This document shows positions 18,254-27,196 of a stretch of 64,000 bases of DNA, piece by piece. Below the pieces are notes generated by a model. It was not told the DNA's origin and searched no databases. It saw nothing but the letters and a program-made list of their open reading frames with translations. The number at the start of each line of letters is the position of its first letter. Within the stretch, counting starts at the first letter, position 1. The position numbers were made by a program, and so were the translations under genes. Origin of the DNA: Luteolibacter flavescens (GTDB lineage: Bacteria; Verrucomicrobiota; Verrucomicrobiia; Verrucomicrobiales; Akkermansiaceae); contig NZ_JAPDDS010000018.1 in assembly GCF_025950085.1 (NCBI RefSeq), forward strand, positions 37,981-101,980. The letters are read 5' to 3'.

Positions 18254-18788
18254 CCCTCGCCCGCTGCGGCAGCTTGGGAAGCTTCGGCAGGTGGTGCGGC
18301 ATGATCGCCGAGAAAAGGTGGACGATCGGGAAGGCGAGCAGCGCCGCGATGATGCCCGAGAGCAGCACGCCGACCATGAAGGTGGCCGCATTCACCACCC
18401 CGAGGTGCGGGATGTGGAAGGTCCCGGCGAATTCCGGCGGCGCGAGGCTGAAGAGATCCTGCACCTGATTGCCCAGCCAGAGCTGGGCGACCCAGATCGG
18501 GACATTCGTCACGGGATTGGAAAGCCAGGTGACCGCCACGGCGAAGGGGATGTTTCCCTTCATCCGCATCGCAGCAATGGCCGCGAAGAGCGACTGGGGG
18601 ATCAACGGGATGACCCCGAAGAAGAGCCCTATCGCCAAGCCGATGGCCACCGTGTCGCGGCAGGGCTTCCACAGGCGACGTTCGAAGATCGGCTGCGTCA
18701 ACTTCCGCCACCAGACGCGGTGGCGCAGCTTGGGGTGGCGCAGAGCCCGATAGGCGCGCCTGACCAGCCAGAGATACTTTTGCTTCAT
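18213..18788 (-). CDS. DUF2062 family membrane protein
   Basis: A 191-residue protein matching the DUF2062 pattern: a basic N-terminus, then GLAIGLFFGVIPLIPQSLFAA, the WLSNPVTNVPIW motif, and a C-terminal hydrophobic hairpin (FMVGVLLSGIIAALLAFPIV). It is a predicted inner-membrane protein of unknown function. The 3' end overlaps the convergent TPM-like gene. Confidence 0.85.
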   Translation of the reverse strand: MKQKYLWLVRRAYRALRHPKLRHRVWWRKLTQPIFERRLWKPCRDTVAIGLAIGLFFGVIPLIPQSLFAAIAAMRMKGNIPFAVAVTWLSNPVTNVPIWVAQLWLGNQVQDLFSLAPPEFAGTFHIPHLGVVNAATFMVGVLLSGIIAALLAFPIVHLFSAIMPHHLPKLPKLPQRARAIVPPRGSRSSGS

Positions 18789-18913
18789 ACCGCGGTGGAT
18801 CGCGCCCGATCCATCCGCCGGGCTGCCGGACTTTCCCTCCACCTCGACGATCAGGCAACCGTAAATCCCTTGCCGGGGCGGATCTTGGCCTACAAGGTCC
18901 GCGCCACTCCCTC

Positions 18914-19873
18914 ATGAACTGGTGGCAAGCTCTCATCCTCGGCATCATCGAGGGACTCACTGAATACCTCCCCGTCAGCTCCACCGGCCACCTCATCGTG
19001 GCACAGCGGATGATGGGCATCGGCATTGATGCGGACCCTTTTCAGGCCGCCCTTGAGAACGAAGCGGCCAATTGCTTCGCGATCTGCGTGCAAGGCGGCG
19101 CGATCCTGGCCGTGGCGGGTCTCTACTGGCCGCGCGTGCGCCAGATGATCCTCGGGCTCTTCGGGAAGGACAAGGAGGGCCTGAAGCTGGTCCTCGCACT
19201 GATCTGCGCTTTCATGCCCGCCGCTGTGATCGGCCTGCTCGCCAATGACTGGATCGAGGCGAAACTGTTTCATTTCAAGTGGGTCGCCATCGCCTGGTTC
19301 GTCGGCGGCCTGGGCATCCTCGGCGTGGCCCGCTGGATGAAGAAGGGCGGTGGATCCAAGGGCGTGGAACTCGCCGAGATCACCATAAAGATGGCGCTGG
19401 TCATCGGATTCGCCCAGTGCATCGCCATGTGGCCGGGCACCTCCCGCAGCCTGATGACCATCATCGGGGCGCTTTTCATCGGCTTGCGCCTCAGTGCGGC
19501 GGTGGAGTTTTCCTTCCTGCTCGGTCTCCTGACCCTCGGAGCCGCCACGGCGAAGAAGGCTGTCTGGGGTGTCGATCTCGCCGAGAAGTGGCAGCACCTG
19601 CCCGGCTACGAGACCCAAGTGGCCCTCCACGCGGTTGCGGAAAAATACGACCAGAAGCTCGGTGGTGCCCAGCTCATGTGGGACACGTATGGCCTCGTCC
19701 CCCTCGCGGTCGGCGTCATCGCCGCGACGATTTCCGCCGCCATCGCGGTGAAGTGGATGGTTTCCTACCTGAACCGCAAGGGGTTGGGAGTCTTCGGCTG
19801 GTATCGCATCGCCATCGCCGCCATCGCCGCAGTGCTGATCGGCACGAATACCCTCGGCCTCGGAGCGGGCTGA
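18914..19873 (+). CDS. uppP: Undecaprenyl-diphosphatase
   Basis: A 319-residue BacA/UppP-family integral membrane enzyme that dephosphorylates undecaprenyl pyrophosphate to recycle the peptidoglycan lipid carrier. The signature EGLTEYLPVSSTGHL occurs at about residues 13-27, and the second motif PGTSRSLMT in the middle. Several hydrophobic helices are present. It is longer than the 270-residue average because of a loop around ATAKKAVWGVDLAEKW. Single gene. Confidence 0.95.
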   Translation: MNWWQALILGIIEGLTEYLPVSSTGHLIVAQRMMGIGIDADPFQAALENEAANCFAICVQGGAILAVAGLYWPRVRQMILGLFGKDKEGLKLVLALICAFMPAAVIGLLANDWIEAKLFHFKWVAIAWFVGGLGILGVARWMKKGGGSKGVELAEITIKMALVIGFAQCIAMWPGTSRSLMTIIGALFIGLRLSAAVEFSFLLGLLTLGAATAKKAVWGVDLAEKWQHLPGYETQVALHAVAEKYDQKLGGAQLMWDTYGLVPLAVGVIAATISAAIAVKWMVSYLNRKGLGVFGWYRIAIAAIAAVLIGTNTLGLGAG

Positions 19874-19950
19874 GCCGCTCCTTCCGGGAGTTGCCCGGTA
19901 GGGATCGAATTTCTCTTGCCCGGGGCAGCTTGCGAGCGTGCACTGGCGGG

Positions 19951-20610
19951 GTGAGCGGAGCGTCACGGAAATCCCTTCTGATCCTGCTGGCCCTGCTCGT
20001 GGCCTTGCTGGCCCCTGTCCACGGCCAGCAGCGCACCGCGCGCGTGCCGCTGGCGGATGGCTTTGACTACCCGGTGGGCAAGCCGGATGCGACCGGCTAC
20101 TACACGGCGCGCGGCTTGCGCCTGCGCCCGCCGGTTCACTTCGGCGAGGACTGGAATGGCCGCGGCGGTGGCGACACCGATTTGGGCGACCCGGTTTACA
20201 GCATCGGCGACGGCGTCGTCACCTGGGCCTACGATGTCCGCCAGGGCTGGGGAAATGTCGTGATCATCCGCTACGCCTACCGCGACCCTGCGTCCGGCCA
20301 AGTGCGGTTCATCGATGCCCTCTACGGCCACCTGCGGGAAATGATGGTGAAGGTCGGCCAGATCGTGAAGCGCGGCCAGCAGGTCGGCACCATCGGGAAC
20401 AACCGCGGCATGTACGCCGCGCACCTTCACTTCGAGATCCGCCACAATCTCAGCATCGGCATGCACCGCGAGAGCGTGGCGCGCGACATGACGAACTGGG
20501 CGGATCCCACCCAGTTCATCAAGAAGTACCGCCGCCTGAACCGCGACTGGGGCAAGGCCGCCATGCCGCTCGGCACGTACAAGGAATATCAGGGCTTCAA
20601 GGGCATCTGA
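19951..20610 (+). CDS. M23-family (LytM-like) peptidase
   Basis: A 219-residue secreted protein: signal peptide (SLLILLALLVALLAPVHGQ), then a LytM metallopeptidase domain. Zinc-site residues are visible: His63 and Asp67 in HFGEDWN, and the HLHFEI motif (HxH). It probably cleaves peptidoglycan cross-links or modulates amidases. I use the GTG start at 19951, which directly yields the signal peptide. The same frame is open for a further 670 bases antisense/out of frame to uppP, which is a shadow. The next gene begins eight bases downstream. Confidence 0.85.
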   Translation: MSGASRKSLLILLALLVALLAPVHGQQRTARVPLADGFDYPVGKPDATGYYTARGLRLRPPVHFGEDWNGRGGGDTDLGDPVYSIGDGVVTWAYDVRQGWGNVVIIRYAYRDPASGQVRFIDALYGHLREMMVKVGQIVKRGQQVGTIGNNRGMYAAHLHFEIRHNLSIGMHRESVARDMTNWADPTQFIKKYRRLNRDWGKAAMPLGTYKEYQGFKGI

Positions 20611-20617
20611 CGCGGAC

Positions 20618-21262
20618 ATGGCACGACGCCGACCGATGAATCCCTGGCAGTTCGCGGTGCTGCTGGTCTTGGCCGTGGTCGTCACGCTCCTGAAGGAGTG
20701 GAAGGAGCCCACCGTCGCTTCCGGGCAGAAAGACCGCCCGAAGACCTCGACCTACGAGGTCATCACCGGCTGCCTCTGGCAGGATCACAAGAGCAACGAC
20801 GGCGACAGCTTCCACGTCCGCCTGCCGGATGGCCGGGTCGAGCAGGTCCGCCTCTACTACGTGGATGCCCCGGAAAGCCAGCGCCGCACTTACCGCGGCG
20901 GCAAGTCGAACCATGAGCGCATCCACCAGCAGGCGCAGGCGCTCGGCCTGACCGATGACCAAGCCGTGGAGATCGGCCAGCGTGCCAAGGCCCGCGTCCA
21001 CGAGCTTCTCGCCGGCAAGCCCTTCACCCTGCACACCCGCTGGGACGATCCCTTCAACGACCGCCGCTACCATGCCTTCGTCACGCCGGAAGGCGGCGGC
21101 CCGTTCCTGGAGGAAACGCTGGTCCGCGAAGGCCTCGTCCGCATTCACACGAGGGGTGCCGAGATGCCCGACGGCACGCCGGTGAAAGCCCGCCTCAAGC
21201 GACTGCGTGAGCTGGAGAAAGAGGCGAAGCAGGCCGGGCGCGGTGCCTGGGGGCGCTTCTGA
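20618..21262 (+). CDS. Thermonuclease-family (SNase-like) protein
   Basis: A 214-residue protein with an N-terminal membrane anchor (PWQFAVLLVLAVVVTLL) and a staphylococcal-nuclease-like OB-fold: DGDSFHVRLPDGRVEQVRLYYVDAPES, then the helical KARVHELLAG and the later RRYHAFV and LVREGLVRIH. The first Asp/Arg cluster of SNase is recognisable; catalytic competence is not certain. Eight bases after the M23 peptidase, so the pair is probably co-transcribed and both act outside the cytoplasm. Confidence 0.8.
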   Translation: MARRRPMNPWQFAVLLVLAVVVTLLKEWKEPTVASGQKDRPKTSTYEVITGCLWQDHKSNDGDSFHVRLPDGRVEQVRLYYVDAPESQRRTYRGGKSNHERIHQQAQALGLTDDQAVEIGQRAKARVHELLAGKPFTLHTRWDDPFNDRRYHAFVTPEGGGPFLEETLVREGLVRIHTRGAEMPDGTPVKARLKRLRELEKEAKQAGRGAWGRF

Positions 21263-21271
21263 GCGGCGCTC

Positions 21272-21664
21272 CTATCGAGTGTCCATGGCCCGCCATTCTT
21301 CGAGGATGGGGACGTCGGCCTCCGCCCAATCGAGCTCGCCGAGTTCGTCCGGGCCGCACCAGCGGATCTCCGAGTGCTCGTGCGGATGGGGTTGGCCGGA
21401 AAGGATGCGGCACAGGAAAGGATGCAGGCGGATGGGGCCGCGGCCGTAGTCCCACACCACGGGCGTGAGGGCGGTGGCGGTCTCCACGCGGATGCCCAGC
21501 TCTTCCTCCAGCTCGCGGACCAGTGCGTCAGAGGGGCTTTCGCCGGGCTCGACCTTGCCGCCGGGGAATTCCCACTTGCCGCCGAGGTGCTTGCCCTCCG
21601 GGCGCTTGCAGGCCAGCAGGCGGCCCGTGCCATCGAGGATCAGGCCTGCGACGACCTCGATCAT
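21272..21664 (-). CDS. Nudix hydrolase (MutT-like)
   Basis: A 130-residue protein starting MIEVVAGLILDGTGRLL and carrying a full Nudix box (GGKVEPGESPSDALVRELEEELGI, consensus Gx5Ex7REUxEExGU). The N-terminus and the ACKRPEGKHLGGKWEFPGG stretch are those of MutT/8-oxo-dGTP diphosphatases. Its start overlaps the stop of the upstream phosphoesterase by four bases, implying translational coupling. Confidence 0.9.
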   Translation of the reverse strand: MIEVVAGLILDGTGRLLACKRPEGKHLGGKWEFPGGKVEPGESPSDALVRELEEELGIRVETATALTPVVWDYGRGPIRLHPFLCRILSGQPHPHEHSEIRWCGPDELGELDWAEADVPILEEWRAMDTR

Positions 21665-22383
21665 CGGCCGTCGGCGAGGCGCTCGGCCAGCATGGAAGGC
21701 AGGCCGGCATCGATGATCTTCCGCTGGGTGGTCGCGAGGTCGTACTCCACCCGGCGGAATACGACCAGCTTGTGCTCCAGATCGTAGATCGCGTAGCAGG
21801 CGCGCCAGTCGCCGTCGCGGGGCTGGCCCACGGAGCCGGCATTGATGAAATATTTCGAGCCGTCCTCGATCACCACGGAATCCGCGGCCACCTCGGTCAC
21901 CTTGTCCGTCTTCACATACACCCGCGGGACGTGGGTGTGGCCGTGGAAGCAGACCTGAGTGAACTGGTACGAGAAGTTCGACATCGCGTCGAAGCGGTTC
22001 GTCACGTAGTTCCAGTGCGCAGGCTGGTCCAAGGTGCTGTGGACCACGGTGAAGTCCTCCACCTGGCGGACCATGCGGAGGCGGCGCAGCCAGGTGCGCT
22101 GCTCGTCGGTGAGCTGTTCGCGGGTCCACTCCAGCGCGGCCGCGGCCACCGGGTTCATGGATTCCAGCGAGTGGGTGCCGGAGGCATCCTCGTCGTGGTT
22201 CCCCTTCACCACCGGGCAGTCCATGGCGCGGACTTTTTCCAGGCAGGCGGCGGGGTCTGCATTGTAGCCGACCACGTCGCCGAGGCAGACGTAGTCGGTG
22301 CATCCTTGCTCGGCGGCATCGGCCAGCGCAGCCTCGAGGGCTTCGAGGTTGGCATGAATGTCACCAAAGAGAGCGATTCGCAT
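21661..22383 (-). CDS. YfcE/MJ0936-like metallophosphoesterase
   Basis: A 240-residue calcineurin-like phosphoesterase with the metal motifs GDIHANLEA, GDVVGYNADP, KGNHDE, and GHTHVPRV. INAGSVGQPRDGD is typical of the YfcE/MJ0936 group. It is probably a cytoplasmic phosphodiesterase or phosphatase. It is translationally coupled to the downstream Nudix gene. Confidence 0.88.
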   Translation of the reverse strand: MRIALFGDIHANLEALEAALADAAEQGCTDYVCLGDVVGYNADPAACLEKVRAMDCPVVKGNHDEDASGTHSLESMNPVAAAALEWTREQLTDEQRTWLRRLRMVRQVEDFTVVHSTLDQPAHWNYVTNRFDAMSNFSYQFTQVCFHGHTHVPRVYVKTDKVTEVAADSVVIEDGSKYFINAGSVGQPRDGDWRACYAIYDLEHKLVVFRRVEYDLATTQRKIIDAGLPSMLAERLADGR

Positions 22384-22446
22384 GGGAGACTAGCGGCGGG
22401 AGAGGCTTTAGGTGACGGCTCCGTCGGCTGTCGAGTCAAACCCGGT

Positions 22447-23403
22447 TCAGTGGCCAAGAGTGAGGCGCTGCCGGGCCACTTCCTTCAAACGGATGTAGCT
22501 CTTCGGGTCTTCCGGAGAAATGCCCCTGCGGCCTTCCAGGATGCGGATTCCCGTCTCCACGCCCCGCTCGGGCATGCGGTCGACCACGTTGTTCACGTAG
22601 TAGTCGCCCAGAATCCGCAGCGCCCTTTCCTCGCTGCCGAAGATGGACAGCGCCAGCGCCGCGGGGTCTTCCGGTTCGTTGGTCTGGTATTCCAGCGTGT
22701 AGCACAGCGCCAGCAGGGTTGGCACCCGGTTTTCCTGATGCACCAGCAGGGACCTCACGGCGGCGAGCATCTCGGCGGGATCCTTGCCCGCCCGGGCCTC
22801 GGCGAAGAATCGCTGGCGGTGGACGTATGGCGGGGCCTTCCCCGTCGCGACCGCCTTCCGCAGCGCCTCGACCGCGGCCTGATCGTCAGGAAACCGGCGG
22901 CCGTCCGTCAAAAGCACGGCATACAGCATCGGCAACTGCCAGTCGCCGGGGTTGTTCGCGATGCCGCGGATGTAGAATTGCCTGCCCTTTTCCACCCACC
23001 GGCGCTCCTCGGCCTGCTTGCGGAGCGGCGGCAGATCGGACTCCAGACGATACCACGCGGCGGCATTGTAGGCCATGTGCCAGGCCCCCATGTCCCAGTA
23101 GTAGGTGCCCTGGGGCGAGAGCTCCACGGCGGTATTCATCCAGCCTTCCAGATCGGTCCACTCGCATTTGTTGAAGTGGCCGGTCGCCTGGAGCTGGGCA
23201 AAGGTCGCCACCAGCGTCCGCAGGCCGGACAGGGCGATTGCCCAGCTATTCTGACCGATTTTCTCACGGGTCGCGATCTCCAGCGGCGGGGAAAGCAGCC
23301 CCTGCTGCCGGAAGTCCGCCGTCACCGCCTGCTCCAGCGGCAGGCGCAGCAGTCCCCCGGCGAGGAAGACGGCGGCGGCGATGAGCGGTCGGCGGGATTT
23401 CAT
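22447..23403 (-). CDS. Hypothetical membrane-anchored TPR-like protein of an ABC operon
   Basis: A 318-residue protein with an N-terminal hydrophobic anchor (LIAAAVFLAGGLLRLPLEQ) followed by helical pairs that look like tetratricopeptide repeats (SPQGTYYWDMGAWHMAYNAA; RGIANNPGDWQLPMLYAVLL). No catalytic motif is seen. It begins two bases after the ABC permease stop on the same strand, so it is the third gene of the exporter operon and is likely an accessory component. Confidence 0.75.
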   Translation of the reverse strand: MKSRRPLIAAAVFLAGGLLRLPLEQAVTADFRQQGLLSPPLEIATREKIGQNSWAIALSGLRTLVATFAQLQATGHFNKCEWTDLEGWMNTAVELSPQGTYYWDMGAWHMAYNAAAWYRLESDLPPLRKQAEERRWVEKGRQFYIRGIANNPGDWQLPMLYAVLLTDGRRFPDDQAAVEALRKAVATGKAPPYVHRQRFFAEARAGKDPAEMLAAVRSLLVHQENRVPTLLALCYTLEYQTNEPEDPAALALSIFGSEERALRILGDYYVNNVVDRMPERGVETGIRILEGRRGISPEDPKSYIRLKEVARQRLTLGH

Positions 23404-23404
23404 C

Positions 23405-24319
23405 TCAGAACTCCTTCTTGGAAAAGACCAGCCAGGACACGAAGAGGTGCATCACGAGGTAGAAGCCCGTCACCCCGCACAGCGTGGCCACCGTCCCGGG
23501 CGGGACCTCCATCCCGGAGATGATCTTGTCGATGACGTTGTAGAGCGACATGTCCGGGAAGATGGTCGCCACGGCCAGTCCGGCGAGGCGCTCCATGGCG
23601 CTCACCCCCGCGGAGTCGAAGTAAACCTCGCGCGCCGTGGCCTGGAAGTTCCCGATGAAATAGACGATGAAGCCGGTGACCGTCGTGAAGAGCGTGCTGC
23701 TGGAGAGGATGGAGAGCAGCAGGGCGGCGGAGGCGATCACCACCGCGCGGAGGAATACCGCGAGCACCGCGACCTGCAGGTCCCAGCCCGGTCCCAGCTT
23801 GGCCGTCTCTTCCTTCATAGCCGCGATCTGGTCGGGCGGCCAGCCGATGCGGAGGGCCGAGGCGGTCTGCGCCTCCAGTACCATGTTCGTGCGGATCGTC
23901 AGCACCCCCATCATGAGCAAGTCCATGAGCAGCAGCGAGGTGAAGATGAGCAGCACGAGCCCGCCCAGCTTTCCCACCAGGTAGTCCAGCCGCGGTACCG
24001 GCTTGGCCAGGATGGTGTAGAGCGTGCGGTCCTCCACGTCCTTCGGGATCAGCAGCGCCGTCGCCACGATCCCGATGACCACGGAGAACATCGTCATGGT
24101 CCCGAGGGACAGGTTCCGGATCGAGCGCAGCACTTCCATGCCTTCGAGATTCGGGCGGTCGATGTGCTGGATGTTGAAGAGATTGCTCGCCAGCAGGATG
24201 ACGGCGAAGATCCCGAGGAAGTAGAAGACCTTCATCCGCACGAGCTGGGTGAAGGTGTGCATCGCGATCACGCCGATGCGGCGTGGATTGAGCGGGCGGT
24301 TGGGCGCGGGGCGGTGCAT
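23405..24319 (-). CDS. ABC-2 type transporter permease
   Basis: A 304-residue membrane protein with six hydrophobic segments and the ABC-2 layout (FLGIFAVILLASNLFNI; VEDRTLYTILAKPVPRLDYLVGKLGG). The latter motif is typical of NosY-like or gliding-type ABC-2 permeases. It sits between the ATPase (9-base gap) and the TPR-like gene. Confidence 0.88.
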   Translation of the reverse strand: MHRPAPNRPLNPRRIGVIAMHTFTQLVRMKVFYFLGIFAVILLASNLFNIQHIDRPNLEGMEVLRSIRNLSLGTMTMFSVVIGIVATALLIPKDVEDRTLYTILAKPVPRLDYLVGKLGGLVLLIFTSLLLMDLLMMGVLTIRTNMVLEAQTASALRIGWPPDQIAAMKEETAKLGPGWDLQVAVLAVFLRAVVIASAALLLSILSSSTLFTTVTGFIVYFIGNFQATAREVYFDSAGVSAMERLAGLAVATIFPDMSLYNVIDKIISGMEVPPGTVATLCGVTGFYLVMHLFVSWLVFSKKEF

Positions 24320-24328
24320 CGGGTCGGG

Positions 24329-25186
24329 TCAGCGGTCGTCGCGGCGGTTCACGGTTTCTTCCAGGAAAAGGCGCTCCAGAGTGGTCTTTGGCCGGCCGGC
24401 GCGCAGCAGCTCCGCTTTGCCGTCGGCCTGGATCTCCGTGGTCAGCCGGGCCAGCAGCTCGGGCGAGGCGTCGCGCAGCACGATCTCCGTCTGGTCGCCG
24501 ATGGCCAGCAGGTCGTCGATGCGGCCTTCCTTCACCATCTTGCCGCGATGGATGATGCCCACGCGATCGCACACCTCCTGCACCTGCTCCAGCAGGTGAG
24601 AGCAGAGGAAGACGGTGATGCCGCGCTTCTTCAGGTCGAAGATGAGGTCGCGGATCTCGCGGGAGCCGACCGGATCGACCCCGGCGGTGGGCTCGTCCAG
24701 GATGACCAGCCGCGGCTCCTGGACCAGTGCCTGGGCCAGGCCGATGCGCTGGAGCATGCCCTTCGAGTAGCCGCCGAGCCGCCGGTCGCCCGCGCCCTCG
24801 AGGTCCACCAGGTGGAGCAGTTCCTTCACCCGGGCCTCCAGCTTCGCGCCGCGCAGGCCGCAGAGCTTCCCGTAAAAGCGCAGCGTCTCGGTGCCGCTCA
24901 GGTGCTTGTAGAAGTAGGGATTCTCCGGCAGGAAGCCGACATCCTGGCGCGAGTCGACCTTCATCGAGTCGTTGCCAAAGATCCGGCACACCCCGGAGTC
25001 CGGCTGCACCAGGCCCAGCAGCGCCTTCATGGTGGTGGATTTCCCGGAGCCATTCGGCCCGATGAGCCCGTAGACCTCGCCTGGGGCGATGGTCAGCGAC
25101 ACGTGGTCCACCGCGCGCAGCGGTTCCTTGCGGCCCGCCGGGCGGAAGTCCTTTACCAGATCGGTGATCTCTACGGCAGTTTCCAT
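24329..25186 (-). CDS. ABC transporter ATP-binding protein
   Basis: A 285-residue ATPase: Walker A GPNGSGKST, ABC signature (YSKGMLQR, a variant of LSGGQ), Walker B LVILDEP and the H-loop CSHLL. The C-terminal extension (ELLARLTTEIQADG...LERLFLEET) is usual for ABC-2 exporters. I start it at METAVEITDLVKDF; an upstream frame from 25243 is not supported. It energises the adjacent permease; the substrate is unknown. Confidence 0.93.
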   Translation of the reverse strand: METAVEITDLVKDFRPAGRKEPLRAVDHVSLTIAPGEVYGLIGPNGSGKSTTMKALLGLVQPDSGVCRIFGNDSMKVDSRQDVGFLPENPYFYKHLSGTETLRFYGKLCGLRGAKLEARVKELLHLVDLEGAGDRRLGGYSKGMLQRIGLAQALVQEPRLVILDEPTAGVDPVGSREIRDLIFDLKKRGITVFLCSHLLEQVQEVCDRVGIIHRGKMVKEGRIDDLLAIGDQTEIVLRDASPELLARLTTEIQADGKAELLRAGRPKTTLERLFLEETVNRRDDR

Positions 25187-25310
25187 CGGCGCGCTGAGGA
25201 TGCTAGAGGGAGAGCGGCGTCGGCAACGTGTTTCGCCCGTCAATCTGGCCGGGATGACTCAAGCGAGTCCTTGTCAAAGTTACGTCTTGGTGCAATTTCG
25301 CGACTACCCC

Positions 25311-26138
25311 ATGAAACGAGCACTTCAATTCTGCGGCGCGGCTCTGCTCGCGCTCTTCACGACCTCCTGTTTCGAGCAGGAATCCACCGTCAGCCTGAAC
25401 AAGGACGGCAGCGGCACCATCACCCAGACCATCCTGATCAGCGCCGAGATGGTGGAAATGGCCGCCCAGAGCGGTCAGGACCCCACCAAGGACATGGTGG
25501 ACAAGAAGAAGGCCGAGGAGCAGGCCGCCAAGATGGGCGAGGGCGTCACGGTCGAGAAGGTCGAGGCGCTTGAGAAGGGCGGCAAGAAGGGTGCCATCGT
25601 CGTTTTCGCCTTCAAGGACATCAACAAGGTGAAGTACAGCTTCAGCGACGCGCTCTCCGGCATGCAGGAGGAAGGCGCGGGCGGCCCGGGCGGCGATGCC
25701 CCGGATGCGGATGGCAAGAAGGCCGCGGAAGAGCCGATCAAGTTCACCTACAAGGACGGCGAACTCGTCATGACCGTGCCTCAGGACAAGGCGAAGGACG
25801 GCGACAAGAAGGCCGGTGAAGAGGCCAAGGAAGACGACGCCGAAGACCCGATGGCCGCCCAGATGATGGAAATGATGAAGGAGATGTTCAAGGACATGCG
25901 CGTCACCTTCAAGCTGGAGATCCCCGGCGGCATCGCCGAGTCGAATGCCAGCCACGTGAGCGGCACCACGGTGACCATCATGGACGTTCCCTTTGGCAAG
26001 CTCGTCGGCGACCCGGCGAACATGAAGAAGCTCCAGTCGATGAAGGACGCGAAGCCCGAAGAAGTGGCCGCCGCCTTCAAGGACGTGGAAGGTCTCAAGA
26101 TCGAGACCAAGGAAGAGATCAAGGTGAAGCTCAAGTAA
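25311..26138 (+). CDS. Hypothetical lipoprotein, lysine-rich
   Basis: A 275-residue protein with a lipobox signal (ALLALFTTSCFEQ), so lipid-anchored. The body starts with the beta-rich STVSLNKDGSGTITQTILISAEM, common in PVC lipoproteins, and contains low-complexity Lys/Glu/Asp/Gly stretches around residues 125-190 (GGPGGDAPDADGKKAAEE; KAKDGDKKAGEE). No enzymatic motif. It is divergent from the ABC operon and ends in a strong terminator. Confidence 0.72.
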   Translation: MKRALQFCGAALLALFTTSCFEQESTVSLNKDGSGTITQTILISAEMVEMAAQSGQDPTKDMVDKKKAEEQAAKMGEGVTVEKVEALEKGGKKGAIVVFAFKDINKVKYSFSDALSGMQEEGAGGPGGDAPDADGKKAAEEPIKFTYKDGELVMTVPQDKAKDGDKKAGEEAKEDDAEDPMAAQMMEMMKEMFKDMRVTFKLEIPGGIAESNASHVSGTTVTIMDVPFGKLVGDPANMKKLQSMKDAKPEEVAAAFKDVEGLKIETKEEIKVKLK

Positions 26139-26171
26139 GCGGCATCCCGATCAACCCGTTGATATTTCAAG

Positions 26172-26201
26172 GCAGGCCCCGTTCGCGGGGCCTGCTTTTT
26201 T
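26172..26201 (+). terminator. Rho-independent terminator after the lipoprotein gene
   Basis: A perfect 10-bp GC-rich stem (26172-26181/26186-26195) with a TTCG tetraloop is followed by a run of six T. It lies 33 bases past the stop codon. Confidence 0.92.
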
Positions 26202-26280
26202 CGTCGGGGGTCGGCGGGCGTTTTCGTGAGGATCGTGGTTGGATTGGTGAAACGGCCTGCGCGAAGATATCGACATTTCT

Positions 26281-27078
26281 ACAAGGCCAAAGGCCCGGCC
26301 ATCCCTCAGCCCGGGCCATCGGCCCGGGAAACGGGTCCGAGGAACGTGGCGGCCTGAAGGGCCGCGATAGGAGGCAGGCCCGCCATATCGAAAAGCGACG
26401 ATGCCTGCGCGGGATACGGCGATTCAAGCGAGATGCAGGAGGGTGGTTGGGATCGTCTTCTGGAAGGACCGACCTGCCTCCTATCGCGGCCCTTCAGGCC
26501 GCCGTCCCGCGTCGATTCTCAAACCCCGGCCAATGGCCGGGGCTGAGGGATGGCCGGGCAGTTGGCCCTGAAAACTCGGTCGCCGGTTGAGGAGCCATCC
26601 CGTGGCTCCCGTGATATCACCACCACGACTACGGGCGACCTCTTCAAGTCGTGGCTCCGGCATCTTGCCGGAAGCCTGCCCAAGCCCGGGCATCGCGACC
26701 AGGTGGCCTCACGTTTCCGCTCTACAGGGCCAAAGGCCCGGCCATTCCTCAGCCCGGGCCATCGGCCCGGGAAACGGGTCCGAGGAACGGGGCGGCCTGA
26801 AGGGCCGCGATACGTGCCAAGGCCCGCCTCATGGGGAGGCGACGATGCCTGCGCGGAATACGGCGGTTCAAGCGAGATGCAGGAGGGTGGTTGGGATCGT
26901 TTTCTGGAAGGACCGGCCCGCCTCCTATCGCGGCCCTTCAGGCCGCCGTCCTCGTCGATCCTGAGACCCCGGCCGGTGGCCGGGGCTGAGGGATGGCCGG
27001 GCCGTTGGCCCTGAAAACCGAGTCCCTGACGGCGGGCGGCCCCGGTGCTTCCGTGGTGTCACCACCACGACTACGGAG
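26281..27078. repeat. Two tandem ~443-bp palindromic intergenic repeat units
   Basis: Two similar copies occupy the gap between the lipoprotein and BAX-inhibitor genes, roughly 26281-26635 and 26724-27078. Each copy has a left arm (AAGGCCCGGCCAT..., CAGCCCGGGCCATCGGCCCGGG, GGCGGCCTGAAGGGCCGCGA) and, about 100 bases later, an inverted right arm (TCGCGGCCCTTCAGGCCGCC, then CCCCGGCC...GGCCGGGG). Each copy ends in TCACCACCACGACTACGG. Corresponding motifs are offset by 442-446 bases. Open frames here are an effect of GC richness; they show no protein-like features. The function is unknown; large REP-like or MITE-like elements fit best. Confidence 0.85.
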
Positions 27079-27134
27079 GCAGGGTGGAGTCCGGAAAGTA
27101 GGAGGGTATCACGGACAGGTGTAGTCCACGGCTC

Positions 27135-27172
27135 AAAGAAAAAGGCCGGATGCCACGGGGACATCCGGCCTT
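27135..27172 (-). terminator. Terminator after the BAX-inhibitor-1 gene
   Basis: An 11-bp stem (27142-27152/27162-27172) is followed on the minus strand by a T-rich run (27135-27143). It lies about 25 bases beyond the minus-strand stop. Confidence 0.8.
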
Positions 27173-27196
27173 GGGAATGAAATGCTTACGATCCGA

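Noticed and set aside
19279..19950. Long N-terminal extension of the M23 peptidase frame.
   Set aside because: It is out of frame over uppP; the signal peptide appears only from GTG 19951.
26159..27164. Open frames of 80-150 codons in the repeat region.
   Set aside because: They follow the palindromic repeats on both strands and contain no protein-like segments.
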